Positions 47,824 through 58,960 of a stretch of 64,000 nucleotides of DNA are shown in pieces. The position numbers and the translations under genes are program-made. The DNA comes from Pleodorina starrii. Its lineage: Eukaryota; Chlorophyta; Chlorophyceae; Chlamydomonadales; Volvocaceae. A model generated the notes under the pieces. It had not been told where the DNA came from and searched no databases. It saw only the letters and a list, made by a program, of their open reading frames with translations. How positions within the stretch are numbered: the stretch's first letter is position 1; each line of letters opens with the position of its first letter. Location: contig BRXU01000049.1 in assembly GCA_030267565.1 (NCBI GenBank), positions 434,001 to 498,000 on the forward strand, read 5' to 3'.

Positions 47824-50800
47824 CTTTGTGCGTGTGGGGGTATGTTGCCTGTGCGATGCGCCTTAAACGCGAATGCTGAGGGCATCCGCGTTGCTTCGTT
47901 GCTTACTTGGCGGCCCCTATGACGTTACCTGTTTGTGCAGACGGCCCCGCACAGCGCAGCGGTAAAAGTACAGCCGGGTGCGCGGGTTGTCCCCGTGTAT
48001 GGTTGCTAGTAATAGACTCGTCATTTGTCAAGGAGGAAACTGTCTCCCCTTGTGGAGATTATTTGTCGACAAAACGTTTGTGCGATTGGTATTGTTTGTG
48101 GCAGTAGCATGCAAAAGCGAGAGCGTGGCTTCGCTTGAAGCGGTCCCTGCAATGTACTGAGGGTGTAAAGCCGTGCTAATGCGGAATGGTGGTGGGGTGG
48201 CGATGATACGGTGTGATGATGCTCCTGGTGCGCTCCTAAGGGCCTTTTGAGTGTCATTAAGAAAGGCCCTTTGCGACGAGATTGTGTCTGTTGCGTGTGC
48301 CAAGTTGTGGCGTAGGCTCGACGCTGACCATTTCGTGTTGTCTTGCTGTGTGTATGTGAGTCTGCATAATTTACGGACCGACCGACTTGGTGGATGCATT
48401 GCGCCCCTGCACGATAGGACACTAAGGACCCGAATGCGTGGGAGGGTGACCGCGTGGCACACTGGACGGATGAACGGATGCACATTCCGTACCCTTCAGG
48501 GGCGCGGCTAGGCATGGCACGGCGCACTGACTGTGGGGTAACTTGCGGCATTGTTATTATCGGCGGAATGTCCAGGTGCGCCCCGGCTCGCTCCTAATGG
48601 CGGCTGAGAACTGTCTCTGCCACCAAGTTATTTTACGTGATAAGGGTATGTTTTTTGCCCGCGTGGGACTATGCGATGTCGCTTGTAGCTTTCCCTACCT
48701 GATGCGATGGGCGGAGATGCCATGCGTGCCGCCATTTTGGCACAGGCATGGCAGTCGGCGCCTTTCTGCGCACTGTTTGGGGTCCATCGAGGGCCCTGCG
48801 GATGCGGCACTGCGTTTCTGGGTACTCGGCTGTGTGGCATGTTCACGCCGGGGGCTCCAGCGCCATGGGGGCCTGGAAGCGGTTTACAACTCCGCCGGAG
48901 GGACAATAACTGCGCGCTAAAGGAGTGGCCTGAGAGGGGCGGAAGCGGCCGAGCGTGCAGCGGTCGCAGGCATTGCCGTGGGGGAAGCCGTGACGCCATG
49001 TCATGTGGCTCGCGGGCAGCTTGTTCTCAAGGAGGGGGCAGACCGCCTGCCAGAGCGGTGACTGATGTCGCGGGGATTGCTGTGGGGTTGCACGGTCGGA
49101 TTGGGCTTTTGTAAATGCCGTGTTTTCCGCAAGGCGCCGTCACTCCATAAGCCCTCTGCAGCCACCAATCCGGGTTGGAACCAAATGTCCTCATACGGCC
49201 CTCACCGGATGAGAGCGGGGTCTGCAGGATCTGCGAATTGCCGGCGCCCGAACTGCCAACACGTGCACGATGTACTGGTTGTCGGTAGGTGCGGTGCAAC
49301 ACAGGATATCGTGCCCTCCACCATCACCCATTGGCGCCATACTTCAGTCCTGCTTGAGACGGATGCGGTGGGCATGGCGGGCCTGGATTGGCCCCTGTCC
49401 CGCTGTCCTTCCGTTGCAGGTGGCCGTTGCCACCCAAGCATTCATGCGTTCGAGGATTACCCGATCTTGGCCTGTGCCGTTCAATGTTTTCGTGCGGAAA
49501 TTATTTGAGTTCATCCGTTAAAGGGCTTGTGGTTTACAAGCCATGCAATGCAATTCCACCTATGACTATCCCCACTTCCCCAGGTGTTTTGGTCCTGCAG
49601 ACCCGGCAGCGTCCTTCGGAAACGGCACCGGAGGCGATTGTATCCGTGCTGGCGCCTCCTTCCACAGACGTATGATCTGTTTGGGTCTTCCTAATTGAGG
49701 CCCATGCCAAGGGTGCACGAGCTGCAGGCGGCTATTTTCCGACATGGGGACGGGGTGTGGGCGCTCCCTTGGCCCCACTGCTATGACATGTGCTGCAGTA
49801 GCCGTGGCAGCTAGATTGGCAACTCCACCAGGCTACTCGAATCTGCCATCATGCAATGGCAGACTTTGTGCTGGACTAAACCTGACCTCCTGAGAATGGA
49901 TCGTAAAAGTGCGCTTAGGTTGTACCAGGTCAGCGCGGATGCCGTGTCCGCAAATGAGGGGGCCTCAAGCGCCGCTGGACTGGTGGCGCTCAACACTGCG
50001 CGATGATCGGGGCCCATAGATCTGAGCACGCTTGCAAAACGCTTCACTGTTCGGCATTTGTATCGACATAGGCTTCAGGAACCGTCCGTCGCTCTTCATC
50101 AGTTATACCAGGGACCACTATTCTGCAATCCGACCCCATTTGCCGCCGATTTCGATTCCGACCCAATACGCGAACCGGTATGGTATTACGCAGGGCGCGC
50201 CGCAGCAAGTCCGCCTTGCCCTACCGCCATCATTTGCAGCTGGTGCAATGATCCGTACACCGCCGGTCGACCACCTGTGCACTGACGCCCCACCCGTGCA
50301 AAGCAACCCGTGGCACCTGGCAACGAACGGCAACACGCCCCCGGCCTCGACATCCACGTTAGGGCTCGCACCCACGGCCGCCCGACTGTCAGCCGTTCTG
50401 AAAGCAGCATCCTCCGTGTCGAAGCGAATTCGGCATGCCAATCCATTCACTACACGACGCTCGCGTATTTCAGCATTATAGCTTCACAGCAACCTAAAGC
50501 GCAGTTGGGACCTATGGGTCAATCCGGTCTAACACACGAACCGCCAATGTGCAGTCCCATGGCGCTGCCCTCTACCCAATGCACATCACGACACATGCAC
50601 CGACGGCACCGTCAAAATGACCACAGCGGCCTATTGAGGCCCGGCCATCCCAAGCGGCGGGAATGAACAACTGAAACTGGCTGTGCTGGACATGACATGG
50701 CGAGCAGCGTCGTCAAGGCGACGCGGCGAGCTGGCTGAAGAACTACCCGCTTCATACGGTTGTATTCACGCACTCCAGCCTTGCCTCCCCTGACCCCATG

Positions 50801-51176
50801 CATCTCTACCCATAAACCCATGGCTGCGTCCCCCCCGAAAGCACTATTCGCACATCCCTGCCGCCACAACCCAAAGACGCCTCCGCGCATCCCAGCCAAC
50901 CTTTCCGTGTACCCACGGTGCCGCCGCACGCATCAACTCGTGGCGCAGGCGGCAACGCGAGGCGTACAAGCTGACCGGCCAAGTTCCTGACCATCCTTTC
51001 TTTTTACAGAACGCTATCCTGGGTGTCACTGCTGCTGCGCGCCCAAACCTCATGACTCCCGAGCCTGCAACGCTCCGCCAAGTGCACAATCCCCGCCCAG
51101 CCATCAAACCCCAAAGTCCCCGAGTCCAGGGCCCGACAGCACCCTCCACTACACGCCCCATTATGCGCGCTCCCAT
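47824..51176. other. 3.4-kb region with scattered coding-like plus-strand pieces
   Basis: No full gene could be assembled. Plus-strand segments with protein-like composition and plausible acceptors occur near 49150-49260, 49422-49510, 49583-49690 (FGPADPAASFGNGTGGD) and 50100-50481 (for example HLPPISIPTQYANRYG and TSTLGLAPTAARLSAVLK). They may be more 3' exons of the bZIP gene or a separate plus-strand gene convergent with SYP3. The stretch 47824-49100 shows no credible exon. Confidence 0.35.
51004..51008 (-). terminator. Candidate poly(A) signal of the SYP3 gene
   Basis: TTACA on the plus strand reads TGTAA on the minus strand, 169 bases beyond the SYP3 stop codon. Confidence 0.45.
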
Positions 51177-52217
51177 TTATGCAATGAACATGACGAAGAG
51201 TACGAGGAAGACCAGTAGCACACCTAGCACCTTGAGCACAAGCCAGCGATTGCTCTGCAACCCGTTGAGATATTTGAGCAGCTGCGCCTGCGCCGCGTTC
51301 ACGTTGGACAGCGTGTCCTCCACGTTTTCGTCGATGCGGATGGCCAGCTCGCCCTGCTCCGCCACCAGCTCGCTGAGCTTGTTGAAGATGCTGCCTAGCT
51401 CCACGATCGTGTTCTCCACGTTGCGCAGCGCCTCCGCGCGGCTGCTCAGGTACGTGTCCTGCGGCGCCACCAGCTGCATCTGCATCTGCTGCTGCGCCTG
51501 CTGCTGCTGGGCTTGCGAGGCCGGGGACGACGCGAGGAAGCTGGGGGTGGCGCTGGCCGAGGAGCCGCCAGCGACGGCCGCACTGGACGTGGACGCCGCT
51601 GAGGCGGACGCTGCCGCGGCGGCCGCTCGGTGGCGGGCGAGCAGCGGCAGGCCGGCCTCCGGGTCCGTGTTGGATGTGAACAGCTGGCGGCGCTCGCGGT
51701 GGTGCTTCAGCGAGTCGGTGCGGGCTGTGAGAACATCACGGAAGGTGGCGGTGGTGTCCTTGAGCCGCGTCCGCAGGTTGTCCACGACAGTGTGGCTGTG
51801 ATCCGCAACCTGCTTGTTCGCCCGATCGTCCCCTCGGCCGCGGGCCGAAAGCCGCTGCAGGTCAGCGATAGCATTGTTCAGGCCCTGGATATCCTGCTTG
51901 ATGATGCCGGTAAGGTCGTCCACCTCCTGGGCTGGATCATCGAACGCTGACGTCCGCTTCGCAAGCTGTGCAAGCTTTTGAAGCTTGAGCGATGTGCGAT
52001 GGATGGCGTGCCCGATATCCGCTGCCCGTCGGGCAAACTCGCTGTGTTGGGCGCTTTTGCTGCCCGACGAGCTGACCGGTCCCCCAGGCCCGCTTCCGTT
52101 GCTGGTAGCACCACTAGTGCTCGCAGGTGCAAAGCCCGGTTGCCGCTGCAGGCGCTCCGCTATGGCGAGGAATTCAGGCGTGCGGTCGCGTAGACTTGCA
52201 GGCTGTGGCAACGGCAT
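51177..52217 (-). CDS. SYP3: Qa-SNARE, syntaxin 5/Sed5 (SYP3) family, 346 aa, intronless
   Basis: One exon encodes a complete syntaxin. The N-terminus has SLRDRTPEFLAIAERLQRQ, the Sed5-type peptide that binds the SM protein Sly1. An Habc-like helical region follows (FARRAADIGHAIHRTSLKLQ, LAQLAKRTSAFDD, IKQDIQGLNNAIADLQRLS). A Ser/Ala/Gln linker leads to the SNARE motif (about 262-322: YLSSRAEALRNVENTIVELG to QAQLLKYLNGLQSNRW), with the central layer Gln at about residue 288 in LVAEQGELAIRID. A C-terminal anchor (VLGVLLVFLVLFVMF) ends the chain. Sed5/SYP31 drives ER-to-Golgi and intra-Golgi fusion. The ATG at 52217 is chosen: reading further upstream would need a non-ATG start, and the RDRTPEF motif sits at the expected distance from the N-terminus. 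Lack of introns is odd beside neighbours with 4-17 exons. Confidence 0.93.
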   Translation of the reverse strand: MPLPQPASLRDRTPEFLAIAERLQRQPGFAPASTSGATSNGSGPGGPVSSSGSKSAQHSEFARRAADIGHAIHRTSLKLQKLAQLAKRTSAFDDPAQEVDDLTGIIKQDIQGLNNAIADLQRLSARGRGDDRANKQVADHSHTVVDNLRTRLKDTTATFRDVLTARTDSLKHHRERRQLFTSNTDPEAGLPLLARHRAAAAAASASAASTSSAAVAGGSSASATPSFLASSPASQAQQQQAQQQMQMQLVAPQDTYLSSRAEALRNVENTIVELGSIFNKLSELVAEQGELAIRIDENVEDTLSNVNAAQAQLLKYLNGLQSNRWLVLKVLGVLLVFLVLFVMFIA

Positions 52218-53058
52218 CGCGAGGCCAGTCCTCCAGCAATGTCTAACACTAGCGTTCAATGGATCACGGGAAGACCAAAAAATCCAAAAGATTGGTCACC
52301 ACGCGACCCGAAGTAACTCTCCTCCACCTGGTCTGTCCTATCACCTCCGCTTGCCTTTCCCTAACGACGGCAAACAAGTTTGGGTTACGTTGAACAACCA
52401 CGATAGAATAAGTCAGTTGAGCGGAGCGCCAGCGTCTACTCCGATCATCGGACAACGCAACAGCAGCCAAACGACGGAATTTGCTCGGTAAATTATGACG
52501 GGCTGTAAGTTTTTCATGAAAAGACATAACTGTGCCAGAGAACGCGCTGGCAGCGCATGAGAGTTCGTTGCAAAATTTGCCGTGCAAAAGCTTCTCAAAA
52601 CGCCAAAACTCTCCCAGCAACCTTATACATAATCAATACAATTATACATTGGTTCCGTAGCTTCACAAAATGTTATGCATGCAATTTTCGAAACGATCCA
52701 CCGTGTAACTTTTATGTCGGGGCCATATTCGTCGCGCTTTGCCAGGCCTGAAATGATCTAAAATTACCGAAGTTGCCATGGTGCTTGCTGTTATTCAATT
52801 GCAAAATTTTTACATTCGGGGACACCTGGACCTTGCTGGAAGGCGACCCGTGGCTTCGCTGATTTCTTGAAATTGATATACATACTTGCTCACAGATTTA
52901 CAGCTCGTGGTGAGCTAGACTAAACCAAGGTGTAACGGGCGGTCGCGGGGTTTCGTCTCTAAGGCCACGCAGCAAGGCAACGCGGAACGCCCAGCTTTAG
53001 GGGTTGCCTGAGCTGGTCCCAGGCTTGCTGACATACTGCGTCCGTCACATTGGAAGGC
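52218..53058. promoter_or_regulatory. AT-rich divergent promoter region, SYP3 (-) / kinase-like gene (+)
   Basis: The 841 bases between two divergent start codons contain the most AT-rich DNA of the area (about 52490-52900). No gene was found. No single motif could be assigned with confidence. Confidence 0.5.
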
Positions 53059-56000
53059 ATGAGCGCGCCGCAGCAAACAGGCGCTATGCAGGCGGCCACT
53101 CTGCGATGCCCCCCCAACGTGTTCCGGGAGAGGTACACCCTTTCGGATTTCGAGGTGACTTACACCTACGGGGAAGGGCCAAACTGGTCCGTTTGCGCAG
53201 CACGCTGCAAATGGTCATCTGCGCAGGTAGGCGCAGCACGACACGTGTGTTTACCCTGGGGTGGTGATGTGGGGTTGCCGTGGGAGTTTACCGTTCAGTC
53301 CGGGTCAGGTCTGCAATACCCTTGGTGTTGGTCCGGGCCTGGACGGATGTGGGTCTACCCTTAACTGGCATGTCAAGCGATTTGGCGTTGGCCTTGAAGC
53401 CCGTGGCCCTCTGGGATTTGTCGGACATGTGGCGAGTGATGGCGAGCCAGGAATAAGGGGGGGGGGGAAATCGGGGTACTGAAAACAGTCCAACGGTGGA
53501 GTTGAGGACATCCGCTTCGGCAGTAGCCCGCCGGCTCAGGTTGGATCGGCCCACGGTGCGGCCCCCCAACCTGCATACGCAGCATCCACATAGATGGAAG
53601 CCCTACCTACTCTTGCCCCTGCCTGATCCCGCACCACCACACGCAGGTTGTCCTCCAGACGTACACAGAAGGTGCGGCGGAGATTTTCCAGCCGGCTTGA
53701 AAATTGCTCCTTATTGCTTGTGATTGAGCAGGGCGGGCGGGGGATTGGCGTCGTAGCCTGATCTCGCGCAGCTGTATGGTGCACTGCAATTCGGCTGTGC
53801 GCGTTGATTAATCGTCGTACACTTGTGCAACGGGTCGTGGGGTCTTTGCCAGCAAGGGACCAGCGTGCTGTGGCTGGTTGACAGCTCCACCCGTTCAAGT
53901 TGCTCCCACACGGCCGTTTCGTGTGGGCATGGAGCTTACCGCCTGTCAATTTTGTCCTCCTGCCCCCAACAGTTGGGAACCTTTCGGGCTGCATGGCGCT
54001 GGCGCTGACGGCAGCCCACGGGCTCACCAACCACCCTTCCTTCCTGCCGCTGTACGCCGTATTTCGCGATGTCGCGGCGGCGGCGGCGCCGGCTGACAGC
54101 AAGGGCAGCGGCACAGGCGATGGCAGCGCGAATGGGACCGGCGGCGACACCAGCAGCAGCGGCGCGGCCCGCGGCGATCGGATAGTCATGGTGTACCCTG
54201 GCGGCTCGGCGCAGGTGCTCGGGGGCTGGGGTGGGGCCGGCGGCTTATGACGTTGGATTGGGGCATGGCTAGGGGAGTTAAAGTCGTTTGGTGGGGTTGA
54301 ACTGGCGCCAGGAAGGGCGGCTGGGGCAGCATGTGTGGGCGGATGTTGACCTCATTGATATCCAGTCTTGCGCCGCAGCGAAGCTCATAAAACGGGGCTA
54401 ATCTGCGTTGGTTTGTGGATGAAAGCGGCTCACAGGCCCGAACTGCGCGCTCGGCGCTGCGTCCGGCCTCTCCCATGACGTCCAGTAGACTCCGCTGAAG
54501 CACCGGCTCCGGCTCCGGCTCAGTCTGCACCTTGGCCCCTTTGTTCCGCCACATCGGCATCCTGGCAGCTCCCTCTCGCTCCCTTGCCGCATATCCCGCG
54601 ATCTCCCGCTGTCCTTCCTCATGCGCCACTCCGCAGCACCCCCTGGACGCGGGCTCGCCCGGCTCGACCTCCTTTTCGCCGCCCGGCGGCTCCGGGGGCG
54701 GAGGCGGCAGCGGTCCGCCCGTCAGCGAGCGAGGCGTGGTGCGGGGTCTGCTGCAGCCTCTGAGCGACCTGGTGGCGGTGCTGGGCCCCATGGGACTGCG
54801 GCCGCCCTACGTGTGCGGGCTGGACGTGTGGATAGACAGCCCCGAGGCGCCAGCGCCAGGGCAGGCGCTCTTCATGGGTGGGTGTGGGGCTCGGTCGGCG
54901 CGGGGTCTGGGCGGGTGCGCGGGTAATTTTATGGCAGCAGGTGGCGACTTATCCTACACTCGGGCAATTGGCCGCGGGACTTTCCTGTTTAGGGTTTTAA
55001 TGGGACGGCGCAGGGAGATGGGGTGCCACGGAAGGTGAAGTCCAGCCTTGAGGACCAGCTGGCAGGGAGTGGGCTGGCGGCAACAGGTACGGCCCAGAGG
55101 CGCCGGCAAAGGCCGGGTGACGCGGGGGACTTGCTTGGGTTGGCGAAGGCCTGTTGTTTTCATGTATTCTGTCCTATTATGTCCTATTATGTCCGTCCTC
55201 GTGCGGCACTGTTGGCCATCCACGCTGCTCCACTGGCCATCAACGTCACTCGGACTGGACGCCGCTCCCCGCAAATCCCTATCCACGCAGTGCCCCTGCT
55301 GTGCCACCGTTGGGGGCAAAGCCCGCCGGAGGAACTCTTGCCGGCAGCGGTGCCGTACGCGGCGCCATACCTTAGGGGGTGCCCAGCGGCAGCGCAGGAC
55401 CAGGAAGGAACAGATGAGGCGCAAGCCAAACGGGTAAGCTGGCGTGGAGAATGCAGGCGATGCGGGGCTTGTGTGTGCCTGTCTGTGCCCTCGGCAATAA
55501 GTGCTTACCGAATGGACAGAGACGGGGGCTTGGTTGCGGCAGCCCCACTAGCATTCGCCTCCCATACGCTGTTTGAGGTACGATATGCCAGTCTGTACCC
55601 GCGCGCTACGCCGGGCCGTTCTGGAGTGAACGCATTCGTGGGAGGTGCGCCTGTTAGCCAGTTTGCGTCGTTGCTGTAGTCGGGTCTTGCCATGCTCCGG
55701 GTCGGTCCTTTCCACTGAATCAGTGCTGCCCTCGGGCACAGCGCGCACCGCAGATGACTGCGCCGCGCGGCCGTTACCCACCACCGTCAGATCTACCATG
55801 GTATTGCCACTTCACGCCCAACAATTTTTTCGCGCTGTGCATGGTGCGGGCTGCCACTGCCCCCTCTCTGGGTGGAAGTCGCTTTCCTGTCAACTTGCAC
55901 ACTGGATGTCCCTGTCCAACCCGTTCCCCTTCGGCAGTGGCTGTCTTGGTCCGCAGCGGCCCTGGTGCACTGCGTCCTCATCGGCTCGCCGCCGCCGGAC

Positions 56001-58960
56001 AAAGCCCGGAAGACACGCAACAAGCTGCCGTCGGCCGCAGCGGCAATACCATCCCTCGCCAGCGTGCCGCAGCTGCCACCGCTCCCGTTCTCTAACAGCG
56101 CCCCCGCGCCACGGAGCAGCATGCTCATGATGCCGCTCGGATCACAGCGGCCGAACGGCTTGCTGATGCCGCTACAGGGAGGCCAGAGCGGCGCCAGCGG
56201 CAGCAGTGAGGCTGCCAAGGGCGGTCTTATGACTAGCAGCAGCGTGAACGCCCCGGTAGCAAAGCGGAGCAGCGGCAGCCGCGTGGCTGACTCAATGCCG
56301 CTGTGGTTAAGTGACGAGGCAGGCGATTGGTTTCGGCGCGGCCTGGTGCCTGATTGCTCGTCCCGCGCGCCCCTGGACGAGCAGATGCGGCACCCCTGGG
56401 TCTCCCGGCACGCTGTGCCGCGGAACATGAACGGCCACGCCGTTAAGAGGGAATCCCTGGGTGAGCTGCGGGGACCGGCGTTCGTGGGATACGAAGCCCG
56501 GGGGTGGGGCCAGTGATGGGCCGGGGCGGGAAATTGAGCAGGGACCGGGGCGGGTCCGGAGATGGGACAGGGGGGGACCGGTGACGCGTTTTTACGGGAC
56601 CGCGTTTGAGTTGCGGCAATTGTTGCGTGTTGTGCTTCAATGCAAAATGAGTTTGCCTAATCTCCGTACGCATGTTAGTGACCGGTTCGCTTCTGTGTTT
56701 GAAGCCCTCCCGGATTGACACTCAGCGGATGTCTGGTACGGTGTTCGGTATACGTTGCACCCCCGCCTTCCCCTGCTGAGTGCTGACGCGGTTCAGTTGC
56801 ATCTCTGCCCTCCTCGGCCCAGGCTTGCTGCCTCGTGAGCTGCACCCGCTGATGCTGGACGTGGTGCCCATGGGCCTGACTCGACCGGGGCGGGAAGAGG
56901 TGGAGCACTTAATGGCGGAGATGGCGGTGAGATGAGGCAGGACCCAGCCAACATACATTTCAGGCTGTCTCGCGTCAAGGTCGCCGGTGCCTTGATTTTA
57001 CCATTGTCTGACGCGGAAGCCCGTGTCTCGCGCCCACCGCTTATTAGCCTGGAAGATAAGGCCCGCTGTTTGCATGGTGTCCGATGTGCCGTCGAGTACT
57101 CGCCCGGATTCTCTTAGGAGGACCTGCGCAATGGCGAGGATCTCACGCTGTGCATAAACCTCGGTGCGGCGTCCGACGACACCGTTTCACAGCCGCTGCA
57201 CTTGGTACCCGCGCTTCTCACCGCTAGTTCTGCAGCCTGTGCAGCGGGTCTTGCAGTGTTTGAGTTCATATGTGAAACTCGCCGGCAGGCGTGCGCTGCG
57301 TGCGTGCCTGCCATGGCTGATCGGGCTCATGCCCTTCGCAGCGAAGTGTTGATGCTCACCTTTCCGACACGCTGGCTTCCTGCCCATCCCTTCTCCCTGT
57401 GTCCTGCACGTGCCGCGCACCTCCATACGCAGGCCAACGAGGCGCCCAGTGCTGCAAAGCCGGCATTGCCTTGGCAGGTGATGGAGGGCCCGCAGGGTGC
57501 CGGGCCGACGGTCTTTGTAGAGGAGTTCTCCGAGGACGCTGCGCCCGGCCTTGAGGTTGAGGACGCCGATGAGCGCGACATGGGGGTCGTGGAGCGTTAC
57601 GAGGTGGCAGAGGAGCAGAAGGACGACGGCACGCGCGTCGTGGGTGAGCCGGGACCTGGACAGCATTTGGGAGCGCAACGCTCCACATCGGGCTATTGCG
57701 CTCGGCCCACACCGGGTGATCGCGTTCCTGTAATCAGGCGATTACTTTCTGTGTTTTCGGTCAAACCGCACAGTGGTGTAATAGCGCACCGGCGAGTGTG
57801 TCGCCCCTGCGCCCACAAATTGAGAGTGTTCCCGCACCTCCCTTGTTACCCCTCGAACCCGTTCTGCTTTGCAGAGGAGCTTCGAGTCGTCTCGGGCAAG
57901 CCCGACGGCTCCCTCACCCGTGCGGCGAAGGCCCTGCAGGTGGGGAATACTGGAGCATCTGGAAAGGGTATCCGGGCCGCAAAGAGCCCGATCCCGAGAG
58001 TGGATTCGCATGGGAGTGAGGGGCACGCCAGCGCGTGGAGGCTTTAAGTGTCTGGAGGCCAAGCTGCTCCACGCACCTGGTCCTTGTGATGCACAGAGTG
58101 GGGCCGCGGGGCCGGCTAGGTTGCGGGTTGTGGGTCGCGTGTTGCAAGGGAGTGTCCGGCGCCTAAGTTGGCGGCTCGCCCTAAACCATTTCGACCTGCA
58201 TCCTGGCTCCGCCCACACTGTCCACAGGCTGCCATGGCGCGTCGCGTCGAAGCCGGACAATGGGTGATGGCCAACCCCCGGGGCACCACCTTCGACGACA
58301 TTGCCAGGCAGAACCAGCAGAGGCCTCAGGTGGGTGGGTCGGGCGGGCGTTGGCCTATCCTGGGCCCCTATGCCTGTCTTGGGCTCGGTCTGTCGGGAAC
58401 AGCTTCGAGGGGCTGCATTGGGACGATCGTCGGGGCTCGCGGTAACCTCATGCGGGAGCGTTATGGTTGTGTCCATGCCGCTGAGTTCCCTCCAGTCGTC
58501 CAGAGCACGTAGTGGAAAGTATTGCCTTACACGTCCCCTAGCAAACTGAGCGTCGAGTGGTTGCAAAAAGAGTCCGATAAAAAGAGTCCGACCGCTAAGG
58601 AGAGAGCCCCCTCGCGCGACCGTAGTCGTTGTCCTGTTCCCATTAGTCACCCCTTCCGGAACATATAGTCAAGAATGCACGCTTGCATGCTGGCTCATTG
58701 CTCCGCAGGTGGGCCCCACGCTTCCAGTGGCGCAGCGGCGCATAAGCAACGGTGCACCCGCGCCGCCGACGTCCCTGGCCGCGCGGGTGCGCAGCCCTGA
58801 CCCCATTCCCGCTCCCGTCGCTACCGCCGGCGGCCGCATCTCAACCTCGTCTGTAATCTCCACCTCATCCTCGGGGGCGGTAGGGCGAAACAGGAGTCCG
58901 GGCACCAGAGGTTCTAGGGCGTCTCTAAGTGGCCCCAAGGCAGGCAAGGCGGCAAAGTAG
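53059..58960 (+). CDS. Kinase-fold protein with degenerate catalytic motifs (probable pseudokinase), ~737 aa, 12 exons
   Basis: Exons: 53059-53226, 53647-53671, 53973-54214, 54637-54877, 55291-55433, 55938-56460, 56823-56926, 57118-~57255, 57433-57643, 57875-57939, 58228-58329, 58709-58960; phases agree throughout. The chain follows a Ser/Thr kinase domain: RYTLSDFEVTYTYGEGPNWS (P-loop strand), VVLQTY (the VAIK strand with Gln60 in place of Lys), HPSFLPLYAVFRD (after helix C), RIVMVYPGG (hinge), GLLQPLSDLVAVLGPMGL (helix E), PYAAPYLRGCP (at the APE position), LSWSAAALVHCVLIGSPPP (helix F) and WLSDEAGDWFRRGLVPDC with a final MRHPWV (helices H-I). HRD and DFG are absent. Low-complexity inserts lie in the hinge and before helix H. 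A ~290-residue tail of acidic and then Ser/Pro/Arg-rich sequence follows. It is probably a scaffold or regulator; the family resemblance is to aurora/ULK-like kinases only in general. The end of exon 8 is uncertain. Confidence 0.72.

Noticed and set aside
52218..52259. N-terminal extension of SYP3 by 14 residues
   Set aside because: It would need a TTG start; the ATG at 52217 fits the Sed5 N-terminal peptide.
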